Positions 50,199 through 60,700 of a DNA stretch of 64,000 nucleotides are shown here, one piece after another. Source of the DNA: an uncultured Verrucomicrobiota bacterium (GTDB lineage Bacteria; Verrucomicrobiota; Verrucomicrobiia; Verrucomicrobiales; DEV007). Below the pieces are notes generated by a model that saw nothing but the letters and a program-made list of their open reading frames with translations, was not told the DNA's origin and searched no databases. Each line of letters begins with the position of its first letter. Within the stretch, counting starts at the first letter, position 1. Position numbers and translations under genes: made by a program. The DNA is taken from assembly GCA_902589825.1 (NCBI GenBank), contig CACIUL010000005.1, positions 1 through 64,000 on the forward strand, given 5' to 3'.

Positions 50199-52871
50199 TC
50201 AGGGGAAAACCGCCTCCAGGGTCACAAAACCGCTTGTATCCTGTAACCTCCAGTCAATGCTCACCTCTCGGCGATCCGTAAATGACTCCTCAAGGAGATA
50301 GCCCAGGGGAGCGATCAATTCCCCGGTCTGCTCAAACAGGTGGGCGATCTCTTGTGAAGAGGCATCATCGTCCAGCATTTCCCTCAACTTGACCGTTAAA
50401 CCAACTCCCTCAGGGAACTCAAGCGGCAAACTGAAGGCAAGATTGACATTGTCCCCGGAAATGGTCAACCGGGGCAGGTATGCCAATTGCTCGGGATCGG
50501 GATGACTGACCCCGGAAATGCCAAGGACATAGGCAAGCCCGTTATTGATGCCGTCCCCGTTGAAATCATCGCCGGCCTTCACCTCATCCAGGGATACAAT
50601 CCCGTCATCAGGATCAGCATCAATGATCTCGGCTTCAAACCAATCGGCAATACCGTCGGCATCCAGGTCAGCGTCATCACTGCCCTCAAACGAACTGCCA
50701 AAAAAGACCGACAAGCTCAATTCTCCCGGCGCGAGGCCCCTGCTCCCCAGGCGCAGGTAATAAACCTCTCCGTCACTGACATCTTCCATGCTCAGGCTCT
50801 CCAACTCGTTTGTATCTGCGGAGTCAGCACGTGAGATAAGTTCACCTTCCGAGTCATAGAGGGAAATCACCCCGTCGGCACCTCCGCTTGCCTTCAAGCG
50901 CACGTTCAGTTTATTGACAAACCTGGGAGTAGTCACCTTGACATAGGCAGGCACGAAACCTCCGGAGGCAAACACCCCGGCATTGATCCTGTCGAGTGAA
51001 AGCTCGTGTATAACCGGTGTAGGAGCCTGAATGGTGAGGGTATAATCCTTCGCTGCCTCAATGATATCCTCAAACTCGGCATAGGCATTAATCTGCCATG
51101 GCTCCCCTGCCGTGTAATCCAGCTCCTCAACGACATCATCGTCAGCGGATTCCGAGCTATCACGCATGTTCATGATAAAGTCACCGGTATCGGCTCTCCA
51201 CAGCGTCGCGGCAGGGTCGAGGTCGGTATCCCCCCCATCCATCACCTTGAGGCTCAAGGCACCTGAAACATCAGAGGCAAAAAGAAAGCTGTCCAAGTCA
51301 TTCATGGCGTAAAAGGTTGACGAAAAGGTGTAGCGACCGAAGGGGTTCAGCTCGATGTCCTGCTCGTTGGTGGACTTGAGAGTCCCGTGCCCCTCCGGAA
51401 GTTCCGGACCCGCCTCGATCCCATTATGGTAAGCCATGGAGGCAATGCGTACCCTGGCGCGATAACTCTCGCTCGCACTCACCTGGGACGTGCTCTTGCG
51501 ATGACTTAAGTAGTAATCAATATACTCAAGGATTCCCAGGCCTGCCTCCCTTTCACTCTTCGATGCCACATCCCACATCCCGGTAAGGTTCCGCCACATC
51601 GAGTAAATGCTCGCACTGAAGGCATCCCCTTCACCGCGCTCGTCATCAGGGTCTTCAATGCCGGAGTCCGCCCAGTCGTACAGGAACCAGCTGACATTGC
51701 CCGCGTAAAGGTGCCCCTCATGGGCATCTCCATAGGGGCGTCCGGACGAGCTGGCACGATCATAATAATCCAGGCTCTTGTCATCAAGAACAGAGTGATC
51801 CGCGCCGTTCTCCTGCAAGGTTGCCGCCTGCACAAAATTTGCCCATCCCTCCTTGAAGGCAATTAACGGTATCTCCTCTGTTCCTGGACTCCATGACTGA
51901 AAAACATTTCCGTCAAATCCGTAACCCGTCTCCCAGGCACGCTGGTTGATGACGTGTCCAAACTCATGCATGTGGAGACCACCATTAGTCCAGCGCACAT
52001 AAGTCTCACCTGATCCAGGGTTGCCGATCCAGAACTCATCAGCTGCCCATCCCCTCCCGGTATATTCTACCTTGGGAAACACCGCCTTGATCTCCCCATG
52101 TTCCGCCTCACGGAACGGAACCTTGGTAGCCGCTCCGAAGGACAGGGAATCGCTGTCATAATCCCAACGATCCCCCTCAAAGAAAACCCGCGACACCTCC
52201 ACGCAGGAAGCAAAAACCATCGCCGCCTGGGCATGTAAATCGTCAAAGGATTGATTGGTCCCGCCAAAATAGGCATTGGCCATTGTGTTGGCACCACCGC
52301 TGTCAATTTTCAGGGGATTGTCATCACTGGCATCAGGATGTTCATATTCATAGGTGGTTCCGAAGACTCCATCCGTGGCAACCCGGAATACACGATCTGC
52401 CACGTCAACCCTGAGGATAAACTTCACTACCAGTTCCAGCTTCGCCCCCTCAAACAGTCCGCCACCAAGATTACTGTAGCTCACAGTCCACGAACCATCC
52501 CTGCCCACCCGGTCCGTCCCCACCAGTTTCTCTCCTATTATTTCCTTTTCATAGACCTCAACCCTGACGTCATAGGCACCAAGCCAGTTTCGGGCATCCT
52601 CATCATGGCTTTCGCTTGGCTTTGCCGCCTTTGGATCACGTTCCCCGGGATTGCCTGACGGGTCAAAGCGCCACTTATGGCAACCATAATAGCGCATGTC
52701 ATTGTAAAAAAGATTCCCTGATACCGAACCACTATATGAAGCCGCATGAACGATTCCTGCACCTGAAATGGAGAAACAGAGAACCAGAAATCGCACCAAC
52801 CATGAAATGAAACGGCGGTTCCGCCTATCACCAACGCCGCAGCGAAGTGGAAATAAAGATAAGGTCTGCAT
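50199..52871 (-). CDS. Secreted zinc metallopeptidase-like protein
   Basis: 890 residues; signal peptide after a basic start (ISWLVRFLVLCFSISGAGIVHA). Residues 45-190 are a beta-rich N-domain. The zinc motif H-E-F-G-H is at 302-306 (GLHMHEFGHVINQ), with a candidate third ligand in FKEGWANF about 45 residues on, a gluzincin-like layout. PPC-like beta domains follow (about 530-650 and 655-760), then a Ca-loop (DADLDADGIADWFEAE) and a C-terminal sorting-type domain. It may process surface proteins or host or algal proteins. Exact peptidase family is not assigned. Confidence 0.75.
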   Translation of the reverse strand: MQTLSLFPLRCGVGDRRNRRFISWLVRFLVLCFSISGAGIVHAASYSGSVSGNLFYNDMRYYGCHKWRFDPSGNPGERDPKAAKPSESHDEDARNWLGAYDVRVEVYEKEIIGEKLVGTDRVGRDGSWTVSYSNLGGGLFEGAKLELVVKFILRVDVADRVFRVATDGVFGTTYEYEHPDASDDNPLKIDSGGANTMANAYFGGTNQSFDDLHAQAAMVFASCVEVSRVFFEGDRWDYDSDSLSFGAATKVPFREAEHGEIKAVFPKVEYTGRGWAADEFWIGNPGSGETYVRWTNGGLHMHEFGHVINQRAWETGYGFDGNVFQSWSPGTEEIPLIAFKEGWANFVQAATLQENGADHSVLDDKSLDYYDRASSSGRPYGDAHEGHLYAGNVSWFLYDWADSGIEDPDDERGEGDAFSASIYSMWRNLTGMWDVASKSEREAGLGILEYIDYYLSHRKSTSQVSASESYRARVRIASMAYHNGIEAGPELPEGHGTLKSTNEQDIELNPFGRYTFSSTFYAMNDLDSFLFASDVSGALSLKVMDGGDTDLDPAATLWRADTGDFIMNMRDSSESADDDVVEELDYTAGEPWQINAYAEFEDIIEAAKDYTLTIQAPTPVIHELSLDRINAGVFASGGFVPAYVKVTTPRFVNKLNVRLKASGGADGVISLYDSEGELISRADSADTNELESLSMEDVSDGEVYYLRLGSRGLAPGELSLSVFFGSSFEGSDDADLDADGIADWFEAEIIDADPDDGIVSLDEVKAGDDFNGDGINNGLAYVLGISGVSHPDPEQLAYLPRLTISGDNVNLAFSLPLEFPEGVGLTVKLREMLDDDASSQEIAHLFEQTGELIAPLGYLLEESFTDRREVSIDWRLQDTSGFVTLEAVFP

Positions 52872-53319
52872 AATATGTAGTGGGATAGGGTTCGTTTGAT
52901 GCTCACATGACGAGTGTGATTTGCGGGTATGCAGGAAAAACTGTCCCTCAATCCTTCGATGCTGTGCGCTCAGGAAAAGGTAATCGTTGAAAAAGCAAGG
53001 GGCTCCGGGTATTCAGATGAAAGACTTACGCCTCCGTATACCGCTCTCCAGCTCTCTATTGCCGGCGACCCGCTGAGCGCTTAGCATTGATCAACCGCTT
53101 TCTTCATCAGGTCCGCCACGCTGTCCTTCCAGCAATCAGGTTACCTCAAGTGAAAAAACGACCAACCCCGGCCAATATGGACGCCTCTTTAGCTTTAAGG
53201 GCAGGTATCCGCCAAGAAATACAGGTATTTCACCTTGTGGGACTTGTGCCATGCCCCATCCCGGAACACTATGAGGGGTTACCTTCACTTCTGAACCAAA
53301 GTCCCCCCACTTCAATCCT
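52872..53319. other. Divergent intergenic region
   Basis: 448 bp between the metallopeptidase and CotH genes, which point away from each other. It must hold both promoters. No convincing gene is seen: the only sizeable reading frame (53087-53323) has no start signal and overlaps the next gene. Confidence 0.45.
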
Positions 53320-56300
53320 ATGAAACTGTTCCCTTTCAAGGCAGTCATTGGTGCCCTTTCATTGGTCATCGCATTAGCCTGCCCTCATGCCCTGGCAGAA
53401 CTCCACATCACGGAATTCATGGCTAATAACAAGAAAACCGTCGAGGATGAGGATGGTGATGCAACTGACTGGATAGAGATCTTCAACTCCGGCACCGAGC
53501 CCATCAACCTTGAGGGATACTTCCTCACCGATGCAGCCGATGCACTTACCATGTGGAGTTTCCCGGCAGTTGAGATTGCCGAGAACGGCTTCCTCCTGGT
53601 GTTTGCTTCGGGTAAGGACCGGCGCAATCCCGACTCCGAGCTGCATACCAACTTCAAGCTTTCCAGCAACGGCGAATACCTTGCCCTTGTCGCCCCGGAC
53701 GGCACCTCCGTCATTGCCGAGTTCGGCACTGAGGAAAACCCTATCCCTGAACAATTTGAGGATTCCTCCTATGGCCTCATGCAGGGAGGTGGGCTGACAC
53801 CAACCGTGTTCATCGGACCGACGCAACAGGTCAGGGTCATTATTCCCTCGGATGACTCACTCGGCGGAGACTGGACAACCCAGGAATTTGATGACTCCGG
53901 GTGGCAATCGGCCCAAATGGGGATCGGTTACGACGAGAACAGCACCTATGCCCAGGAGTTCGGGACAGACGGCAACCTTGGCGATGACTTCAATAATGTG
54001 AATACATCGGTCTATATCCGTGTTCCCTTCGAGGTCAGCGACCCGTCAACGATCACCAACCTCACCCTGAAAATGAAATACGATGACGGGTTTGTCGCCT
54101 ACCTCAACGACACCCTGGTTGCCGATGCCAATGCACCCGGCGGGTTGACCTGGAATTCCGAGGCAACAGGCAACCACTCGGACGGCGAGGCCGTGGTCTT
54201 CCAGGACTGGAACATCACTTCCTTTGTCAACAGGCTCACCGCCGGCACAAACATTCTCGCCATCCACGGGCTTAATGACGGCATCACCAGTTCCGACATG
54301 CTGATCACCGCGGAAATTCGCGGCACCCGGATCACCGACCCGTCGCTGGGAGATCCTGGATACCTCGCCACGCCCTCACCTCGCACCTTCAACGGTGATA
54401 CCTTTGGTGGCTTCGTGGGTGATACCACATTCAATGTGGACCGCGGCTTCTTCGAGGAACCCTTTGACCTTGAGATCACCTCGTCGACCGAGGAGGCGGA
54501 AATCCGCTACACGCTTGACGGGAGCCCGCCAGGACCCAGCAGGGGGCAGGTATACAACGGGCCGATCTCTATAACCGGAACCACCGTGGTGCGTGCCATG
54601 GCGCACCTCTCCGGATTAAGGCCAACTAATATCGACACCCAGACCTACCTCTTCCCCGAGGACGTCGTCAACCAGCCGCGCATGCGCACCTCGGTCACCC
54701 AGTCGGCAACCCTCGGCCCGCAAATGGTCGATTCCCTCAAGGCCGTTCCCACCGTCTCCATTGTCACGGATAATCCCGGTCCTTTCCAGAATGAAGGAGG
54801 TGGCAACATCCGCAGTGAGTCCCCGGCATCCGTGGAGATGATCTTTCCCGACGGCACGCCCGGCTTCCAGGAAAACGCCGGCTTAAAGCACTTCGGCGGT
54901 TACTACACCAACTTCCCGAAAAAGAGCTTCCGTATCGGCTTCCGCTCACAATACGGTGCCACCAAGGTCAACTATCCCCTCTTTGACGGCTTCGACTACA
55001 AGCACTACCCGCCAACGGACCGCTTTGACATCATGGACCTGCGCAGCGGTTCCCACGACATGCGCTCACGCGGGGCCTACATGTCCAACCGGTTCACTGA
55101 CGACTCCATGCTGGACATGGGCAACCTCGCCCCGCACGGGCGCTTCGTGCACGTCTACCTCAACGGCAGCTACTGGGGACAATATCACCTGCGTGAACGC
55201 TGGAATGCCGACATGGCTTCAAGCTATTTCGGAGGTCCCAAGGCGGACTATGACGCGGTCAACCTCAATGACGGCTTCCGCAACGACGAGAAAGTTTACG
55301 ACGGTGACGGCGTCTTCTGGAACGAGGCAAAGGCACTGGCTTCAAGCGGCGACCCGTGGGCAAACAACGACAACAACATTGATGCAGCTAACCTGATCGA
55401 CTTCATGCTGCTTTGGGTAAGCGGCAACTCGGAAAGTGAAGTCAGGCTGCTTGGTTCCAAGGCCCAGGGGCAGCCTTTCCGTTTCCAGATGAAGGACGCT
55501 GACGGCTACCTGCGCAGTACAAATCGCTCGGTAAGCAGCTCCGGTCCCCTGGAACTGATGTCAAGGTTTCGCAGCGGCAACACGGATTTCGCCATGCTGG
55601 TGGCAGACCAGATCCATAAACGATTCTTCAATGACGGGGCACTGACACCGGCGAAAAACATCGAGCGTTTGCAGAAGCGAGTCGATGAGGCGCGGCCCGG
55701 CTTCATTGCCGAGTCGGCACGCTGGGGCAATCGCTTTCGTGAATACCAGGACTGGCTCAACTACCAGAACAACCTGGTCAATAACCACTTCCCCGGCCTC
55801 GCCCAGACCATGATCGGGCGCTTCCGCTCAGCCGGAATGTATCCTGATATTATTGCCCCGGTCTTCAGCCAGCACGGCGGTTCATTATCAGAGGAAACCC
55901 CGCTGACAATGGCCACCGATGCCGACAGGATTTACTACACACTTGACGGAAGCGATCCACGGCTTCCCGGCGGAGCGCCAAACCCGGATGCCCTCATCGC
56001 CTCCTTTGGCGGCGGCCTGCCAAGCCCGGTCACTTACATTGCAAGCGGCCATGAATGGCGTTACCTGGATAACGGCAGTGACCAGGGCGTTGCCTGGAGA
56101 GCCAAGGACTTTGACGACTCCGGGTGGGCCGAGGGACCGTCAGAACTTGGCTACGGTGACGACGGTGAAGGCGCAGGAACAACCGTGAGCTTCGGGCCGG
56201 ATTCCTCAAGCAAGTATCCCACCACCTACTTCCGAACCACTGTCGACATTCCGGACCCCTCAATATTCTTCAACTTCCTGCTGAGGGTCAAATACGACGA

Positions 56301-57576
56301 CGGGATTGCCGTATACATTAACGGCGCGGAAGCACTCAGGCAGAACCTGGCAGCCAATGCCACTTACAGTTCATTTGCCTCCGGAGCCATCAATGATGAG
56401 GATGACTGGAAGGACTACACGATACCGAAATCCTCACTATCCGCGGGCACCAACGTCATCGCTGTCGAAATTCACCAGACCAGCGGCACCAGCTCGGATA
56501 TCCGTCTCGACATGATCCTTCGCGGAGAGACAAGCCAGGGAGGTGGAGACAACGTTTCCGATCCCCTGTTCCTCTCCCAGCCCACGCTCATCCGCACACG
56601 CTCCTACAACACGGCAAGCAGTGAGTGGAGCGCCTTGAACGAGGCCTTTTTCTCTATCGACAGCATTCCTGCCAGTGCCACAAACCTCGTCATATCTGAA
56701 TTCCATTATCATCCCTCCAACCCGGCCAGTGAAGAGGAATCAGCTGTAAGCAATGATCGTGATGACTATGAATTTATTGAGTTTTTCAACCCGGGAACAT
56801 CAGCACTGGACCTTGGTGGAGTTCGTTTCCAGTCCGGAATCAACTTCACCTTTCCCCAGCAGGCAATCCTTCCCGCAGGACAATACATGTTGCTGATCCG
56901 CAACCGTGAAGCCTTTGAGGCAAGATACGGGGAAAGCAATGTTGCCTTTTATGAGTACAGCGGGCGACTGAGTAATGATGGTGAGGCATTACGTATTATT
57001 GACGCGGAGAATACTGCCATACTCGACTTTACCTACAATGACCAGCTACCCTGGCCGACATCCGCAGACGGCGAGGGAGCCAGCCTTGTCTTGATTAACC
57101 CGTCCGGCATACCCGAACACGGTGACCCTGCGAACTGGGCAGCGAGCCGTAACCCCGGCGGCTCACCAGGCACAGCAGAACCCTCCGGCATCACATATGC
57201 AGCGTGGGCCGCACTGAACGAAGTCAAGGGCGAACCCGGAGACGACGACGATGGAGATGACATCAGCAACTACCTCGAGTTCCTTTTCGGATCCAAGCCG
57301 AACCTTGCCAGCGATGCCCCTGCCCCCAGTACCGGAATCACCCGGGTCGGGAATAATGACTACCTCACCATCACGTTTCGCAAAAACCTCGCTGCCGATG
57401 GCCAGCTCAACGTCGAAGTATCAGAAGATCTCGCGACATGGTCCTCCAGTCCCGCCCTGTTCCAAACCCTGTCCAGCACCGACAATGGTGACGGCACGGC
57501 AACTGTTACCCTCAGGTTGGCAGGTCCTGTTGAGACGTTAACAAGAAACGTATTCCTGCGCATGCGCGGCAGCTGA
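53320..57576 (+). CDS. Secreted CotH-kinase-like protein with lamin-tail domains
   Basis: 1,418 residues; signal peptide (1-26, ending ALA). An N-terminal lamin-tail domain (28-140; LHITEFMANN, DWIEIFNSGTEPINL), beta sandwich (about 170-330), chitobiase-C-like unit (375-430; RYTLDGSPP), CotH kinase-like domain (about 480-860; FDIMDLRSGSHD, GRFVHVYLNGSYWGQYHLRERW), a second chitobiase-C unit (865-900), another sandwich, a second lamin-tail domain (about 1120-1270; LVISEFHYHPSN) and the C-terminal Ca/sorting domain. CotH proteins phosphorylate proteins in spore coats of Bacillus. The exported bacterial versions are of uncertain function, probably surface structural or modifying. Confidence 0.85.
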   Translation: MKLFPFKAVIGALSLVIALACPHALAELHITEFMANNKKTVEDEDGDATDWIEIFNSGTEPINLEGYFLTDAADALTMWSFPAVEIAENGFLLVFASGKDRRNPDSELHTNFKLSSNGEYLALVAPDGTSVIAEFGTEENPIPEQFEDSSYGLMQGGGLTPTVFIGPTQQVRVIIPSDDSLGGDWTTQEFDDSGWQSAQMGIGYDENSTYAQEFGTDGNLGDDFNNVNTSVYIRVPFEVSDPSTITNLTLKMKYDDGFVAYLNDTLVADANAPGGLTWNSEATGNHSDGEAVVFQDWNITSFVNRLTAGTNILAIHGLNDGITSSDMLITAEIRGTRITDPSLGDPGYLATPSPRTFNGDTFGGFVGDTTFNVDRGFFEEPFDLEITSSTEEAEIRYTLDGSPPGPSRGQVYNGPISITGTTVVRAMAHLSGLRPTNIDTQTYLFPEDVVNQPRMRTSVTQSATLGPQMVDSLKAVPTVSIVTDNPGPFQNEGGGNIRSESPASVEMIFPDGTPGFQENAGLKHFGGYYTNFPKKSFRIGFRSQYGATKVNYPLFDGFDYKHYPPTDRFDIMDLRSGSHDMRSRGAYMSNRFTDDSMLDMGNLAPHGRFVHVYLNGSYWGQYHLRERWNADMASSYFGGPKADYDAVNLNDGFRNDEKVYDGDGVFWNEAKALASSGDPWANNDNNIDAANLIDFMLLWVSGNSESEVRLLGSKAQGQPFRFQMKDADGYLRSTNRSVSSSGPLELMSRFRSGNTDFAMLVADQIHKRFFNDGALTPAKNIERLQKRVDEARPGFIAESARWGNRFREYQDWLNYQNNLVNNHFPGLAQTMIGRFRSAGMYPDIIAPVFSQHGGSLSEETPLTMATDADRIYYTLDGSDPRLPGGAPNPDALIASFGGGLPSPVTYIASGHEWRYLDNGSDQGVAWRAKDFDDSGWAEGPSELGYGDDGEGAGTTVSFGPDSSSKYPTTYFRTTVDIPDPSIFFNFLLRVKYDDGIAVYINGAEALRQNLAANATYSSFASGAINDEDDWKDYTIPKSSLSAGTNVIAVEIHQTSGTSSDIRLDMILRGETSQGGGDNVSDPLFLSQPTLIRTRSYNTASSEWSALNEAFFSIDSIPASATNLVISEFHYHPSNPASEEESAVSNDRDDYEFIEFFNPGTSALDLGGVRFQSGINFTFPQQAILPAGQYMLLIRNREAFEARYGESNVAFYEYSGRLSNDGEALRIIDAENTAILDFTYNDQLPWPTSADGEGASLVLINPSGIPEHGDPANWAASRNPGGSPGTAEPSGITYAAWAALNEVKGEPGDDDDGDDISNYLEFLFGSKPNLASDAPAPSTGITRVGNNDYLTITFRKNLAADGQLNVEVSEDLATWSSSPALFQTLSSTDNGDGTATVTLRLAGPVETLTRNVFLRMRGS

Positions 57577-57597
57577 TATCACCGCCTGCCACCATTA

Positions 57598-57611
57598 GCC
57601 CCTTCGGGGGC
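57598..57611 (+). terminator. GC-rich UUCG hairpin after the CotH gene
   Basis: GCCCC-TTCG-GGGGC, 22 nt after the stop codon. A tetraloop hairpin that could end the transcript; only a weak T content follows. Confidence 0.5.
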
Positions 57612-57709
57612 AAATGACTCTGGTCAGCTTCCGGTATAATGCCGGCAAGCCCATGCCCCGTTCATAGCAAGTAACTCTGTTCGATGTGGTTATTACTGAT
57701 TTTCTACCA

Positions 57710-57744
57710 TTGCATTATAAAATCCATGGTTCCATAATTGGTTC
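57710..57744 (+). promoter_or_regulatory. Leaderless promoter of the BspA-like gene
   Basis: TTGCAT (57710-57715), 17 nt, CATAAT (57733-57738), 6 nt, ATG at 57745. Confidence 0.58.
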
Positions 57745-60700
57745 ATGCAAAACGGCAAAATTCACAGCATTGCCAAGCTCTGTTTCCTAAGCACACTGCT
57801 CTCTCTGTTCTTTTTCTCCTTCAGTGGATGCAAACCGGCAGAAGAAAAAGAAACCGGAAAAACAAAGCCTCCCGGGCAGAATACTGCCCCTGAACAAAAA
57901 AACCCTTCTGGCCCGCAAACCACCCCACAGGAGAAAACCACCCCACAGGAGAAAACCACCCCACAGGAGAAAACCACCCCGCAGGAAGAAACTCCGCCCC
58001 CGGAGAAAACCACCCCACTGGAGGAATTAGACCTCAGCAAGCTAAAGCCAAACCCAATTGGGGATTTTAAGTGGGAAGTAAAGGGCAACCTGGTCACGAT
58101 CATCAAGTGCAAAGCAAGCGGCACGGTCGTTCTTCCTGAAAAAATTGCCGGTTTCCCGGTCGGCCGTATCGGGTCACTGGCCTCTGATGGCAACACACTT
58201 CCTAGCACCCTTAAGGCAGCAAACGCCATTCCCGACGGGGTAACCCGACTGGTCGTTCCAGAGACCCTGAAAAGCATTGGTGATGGGGCATTCTATAATT
58301 GCAAGAGCCTGACTTTGCTTAACCTTCCAGACCAGCTGAGAAGTATCGGAAGGTATGCTTTTTATGGTTGTGAAAAACTCAGCAAGGTTTCACCGGGCGC
58401 CGGCCTGAGTCATATCGGGGAAGGCGCATTCTACAACTGCTCCAACCTGGAACCACTGGTCCTGCCCAATACCCTCAACAGAATCGATGCGAAGGCATTT
58501 CATGGGTGCAACCGCTTCACGGAAATCACCATACCTGATGCCGTAAACAGCATTTCACATGCCGCCTTTGACGGTTGCAACAACCTTAAAACGATCACCG
58601 TCACTGAAAAGAACGGAACTTTCTCAAGCATCGACGGCGTCCTCTTCAACAAGGCCGGCCAAACACTGGTAAGGTGCCCGCAAACACGCAAAGGTGACTA
58701 CCAGGCTCCTCCCTCGGTAACTGAAGTGGCCACTGCCGCATTTTATCGGTGTTCTTCACTGACATCAATCATCCTGCCTGATGGGGTCGCCAATATCCGC
58801 AATGATGCGTTCCGTGAATGCACTTCACTGAAAACACTGAAGCTCCCGCAAACTCTCACCAGCCTGGGTTCCTCAGCCTTCGCTTTTTGTGAAGCCCTTG
58901 AAAGTGCCAGTATTCCGTCGGGAGTCACCGCAATCGACAAATATGTCTTCCATGGGTGCAAAAGCCTCAAGAGCATTGCCCTCCCGGCAAACCTGACCAG
59001 TATCGGCAGTCATTCCTTCAGGGGGTGTGCCGCAATAACCGGTCTCACACTACCTGCAAAGCTCACTTCCATCGGCAACAGCGCATTTGAGGAATGTGTC
59101 AGCCTGGACAGCCTGACACTGCCCGGAAAACTCTCGACAATTGGCAGGGCTGCCTTCAAGAAATGCAGCGCACTGCAGCAGATCAACATTCCCGACCCGG
59201 TAACCAGCATCCAGGACGCCACCTTTGCCGGTTGCGAAAGCCTGACACGTGCATCGCTGGGCAAGGCAATCACAAATATTGGCAGCCATGCCTTCAGTGG
59301 ATGCTCACAACTCAGGGAACTCCCCATCCCGGATACTGTAACCAGCTTAGGTGCCGGCGCCTTTGCCTCCTGCCAAAACCTTGAGGCAATCATTATTCCT
59401 GAAGGTATCAAGCATACCATTTCCACCTCGGCAGACACGGAGGCAGCAAGCACTCTCTCACCCTTTCACGGATGCAGCGGCTTAAAAAAGGTCACCATCA
59501 TGGTGCCTATGACCAACGGCAATCACACAAGGTGGATCCATGATGAAGCTCTGGGAACCACCGGGATCACCGAGGTGATTTTTGGTGAAGGAGTCACCGC
59601 CATTGGTGGTGATACCTTCCGGGATTGCTCCACACTGGAAACCATTGTTTTCCCCGGGAGCCTGACCACTATTGATAGCGGAGCCTTCCGAGGATGCCGC
59701 AACCTTAAGCGGCTCAGCCTCCCTGGAAGTCTCTCCTCCGTTGGAAACAGTGCATTCAGGGAATGCACCGGGCTTGAAACCGTTGAGCTCCCCTCCGCCA
59801 TTACGGCCATTGCCGACCAGCTCTTCATGGATTGCACCAAGTTAACCGAAATCAGGATGGGAACAGGTGTGACCAGTATCGGAAAGCATGCTTTTGCCGG
59901 CTGCTCTCAACTCAAGAACCTGGCGATCCCGGAGAAATTAATCACCCTTGGTGATGGAGCATTTGCCTCCTGCCAAAGCCTTGAGTCCATCACTATTCCC
60001 GAGGGTCTCAATCACTCCATATCAACAGGCCATTCCGAGGAAACTCTCACGGGAACTTCCCTGTCACCGTTTTACGGATGCAGCTCTTTAACCAGCGTGA
60101 CAATCAAGGTCGCCTCAATCAATACCGGACACACGGCATGGATTGACAATGACCTGCTCAAAACAAATGCCGTCACCGAGATTATCCTCGCTGAAGGAGT
60201 CGATGACATTGGTGACGGAACATTCAGGGACAAGGAAAGCATTGAACAGGTTACCCTGCCTGTCAGTGTAAGCCGGATTGGTTCTGCTGCCTTTCAGGGC
60301 TGCGCCAACCTAAAGGAGATCTCCATCAGCAGGGTAACTGCCAGTATTGCCGGTAACGCCTTTGATGGATGCAGCCAGCTCACAGCCATCAACATTGCCG
60401 CCGGCAACAGCACCTACTCCAGTAAGGATGGCATCCTCTTTAACAAGTCGGGGGAAACCCTGCTCAAATGCCCCGAAGGAAAAACAGGCACCTGCGTCAT
60501 ACCCGAGGGAGTCAAATCCATTAATGGCAACGCATTCCGCAACTGCGCGCTGTTGACGGCAATCACCAGCCCGGAGGGCATCACCGACATTGGGGCACAT
60601 GCCTTCAGCCATTGCACCAATCTTGCAGACATCACCCTACCGGAAAGCACGGTCACTATCGCGGATTATGCCTTTAACTCCTGCAAAAAACTTGCGTCAG

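Noticed and set aside
53087-53323. Small gene between the metallopeptidase and CotH genes
   Set aside because: No start signal, no recognisable product, and it runs into the CotH start.
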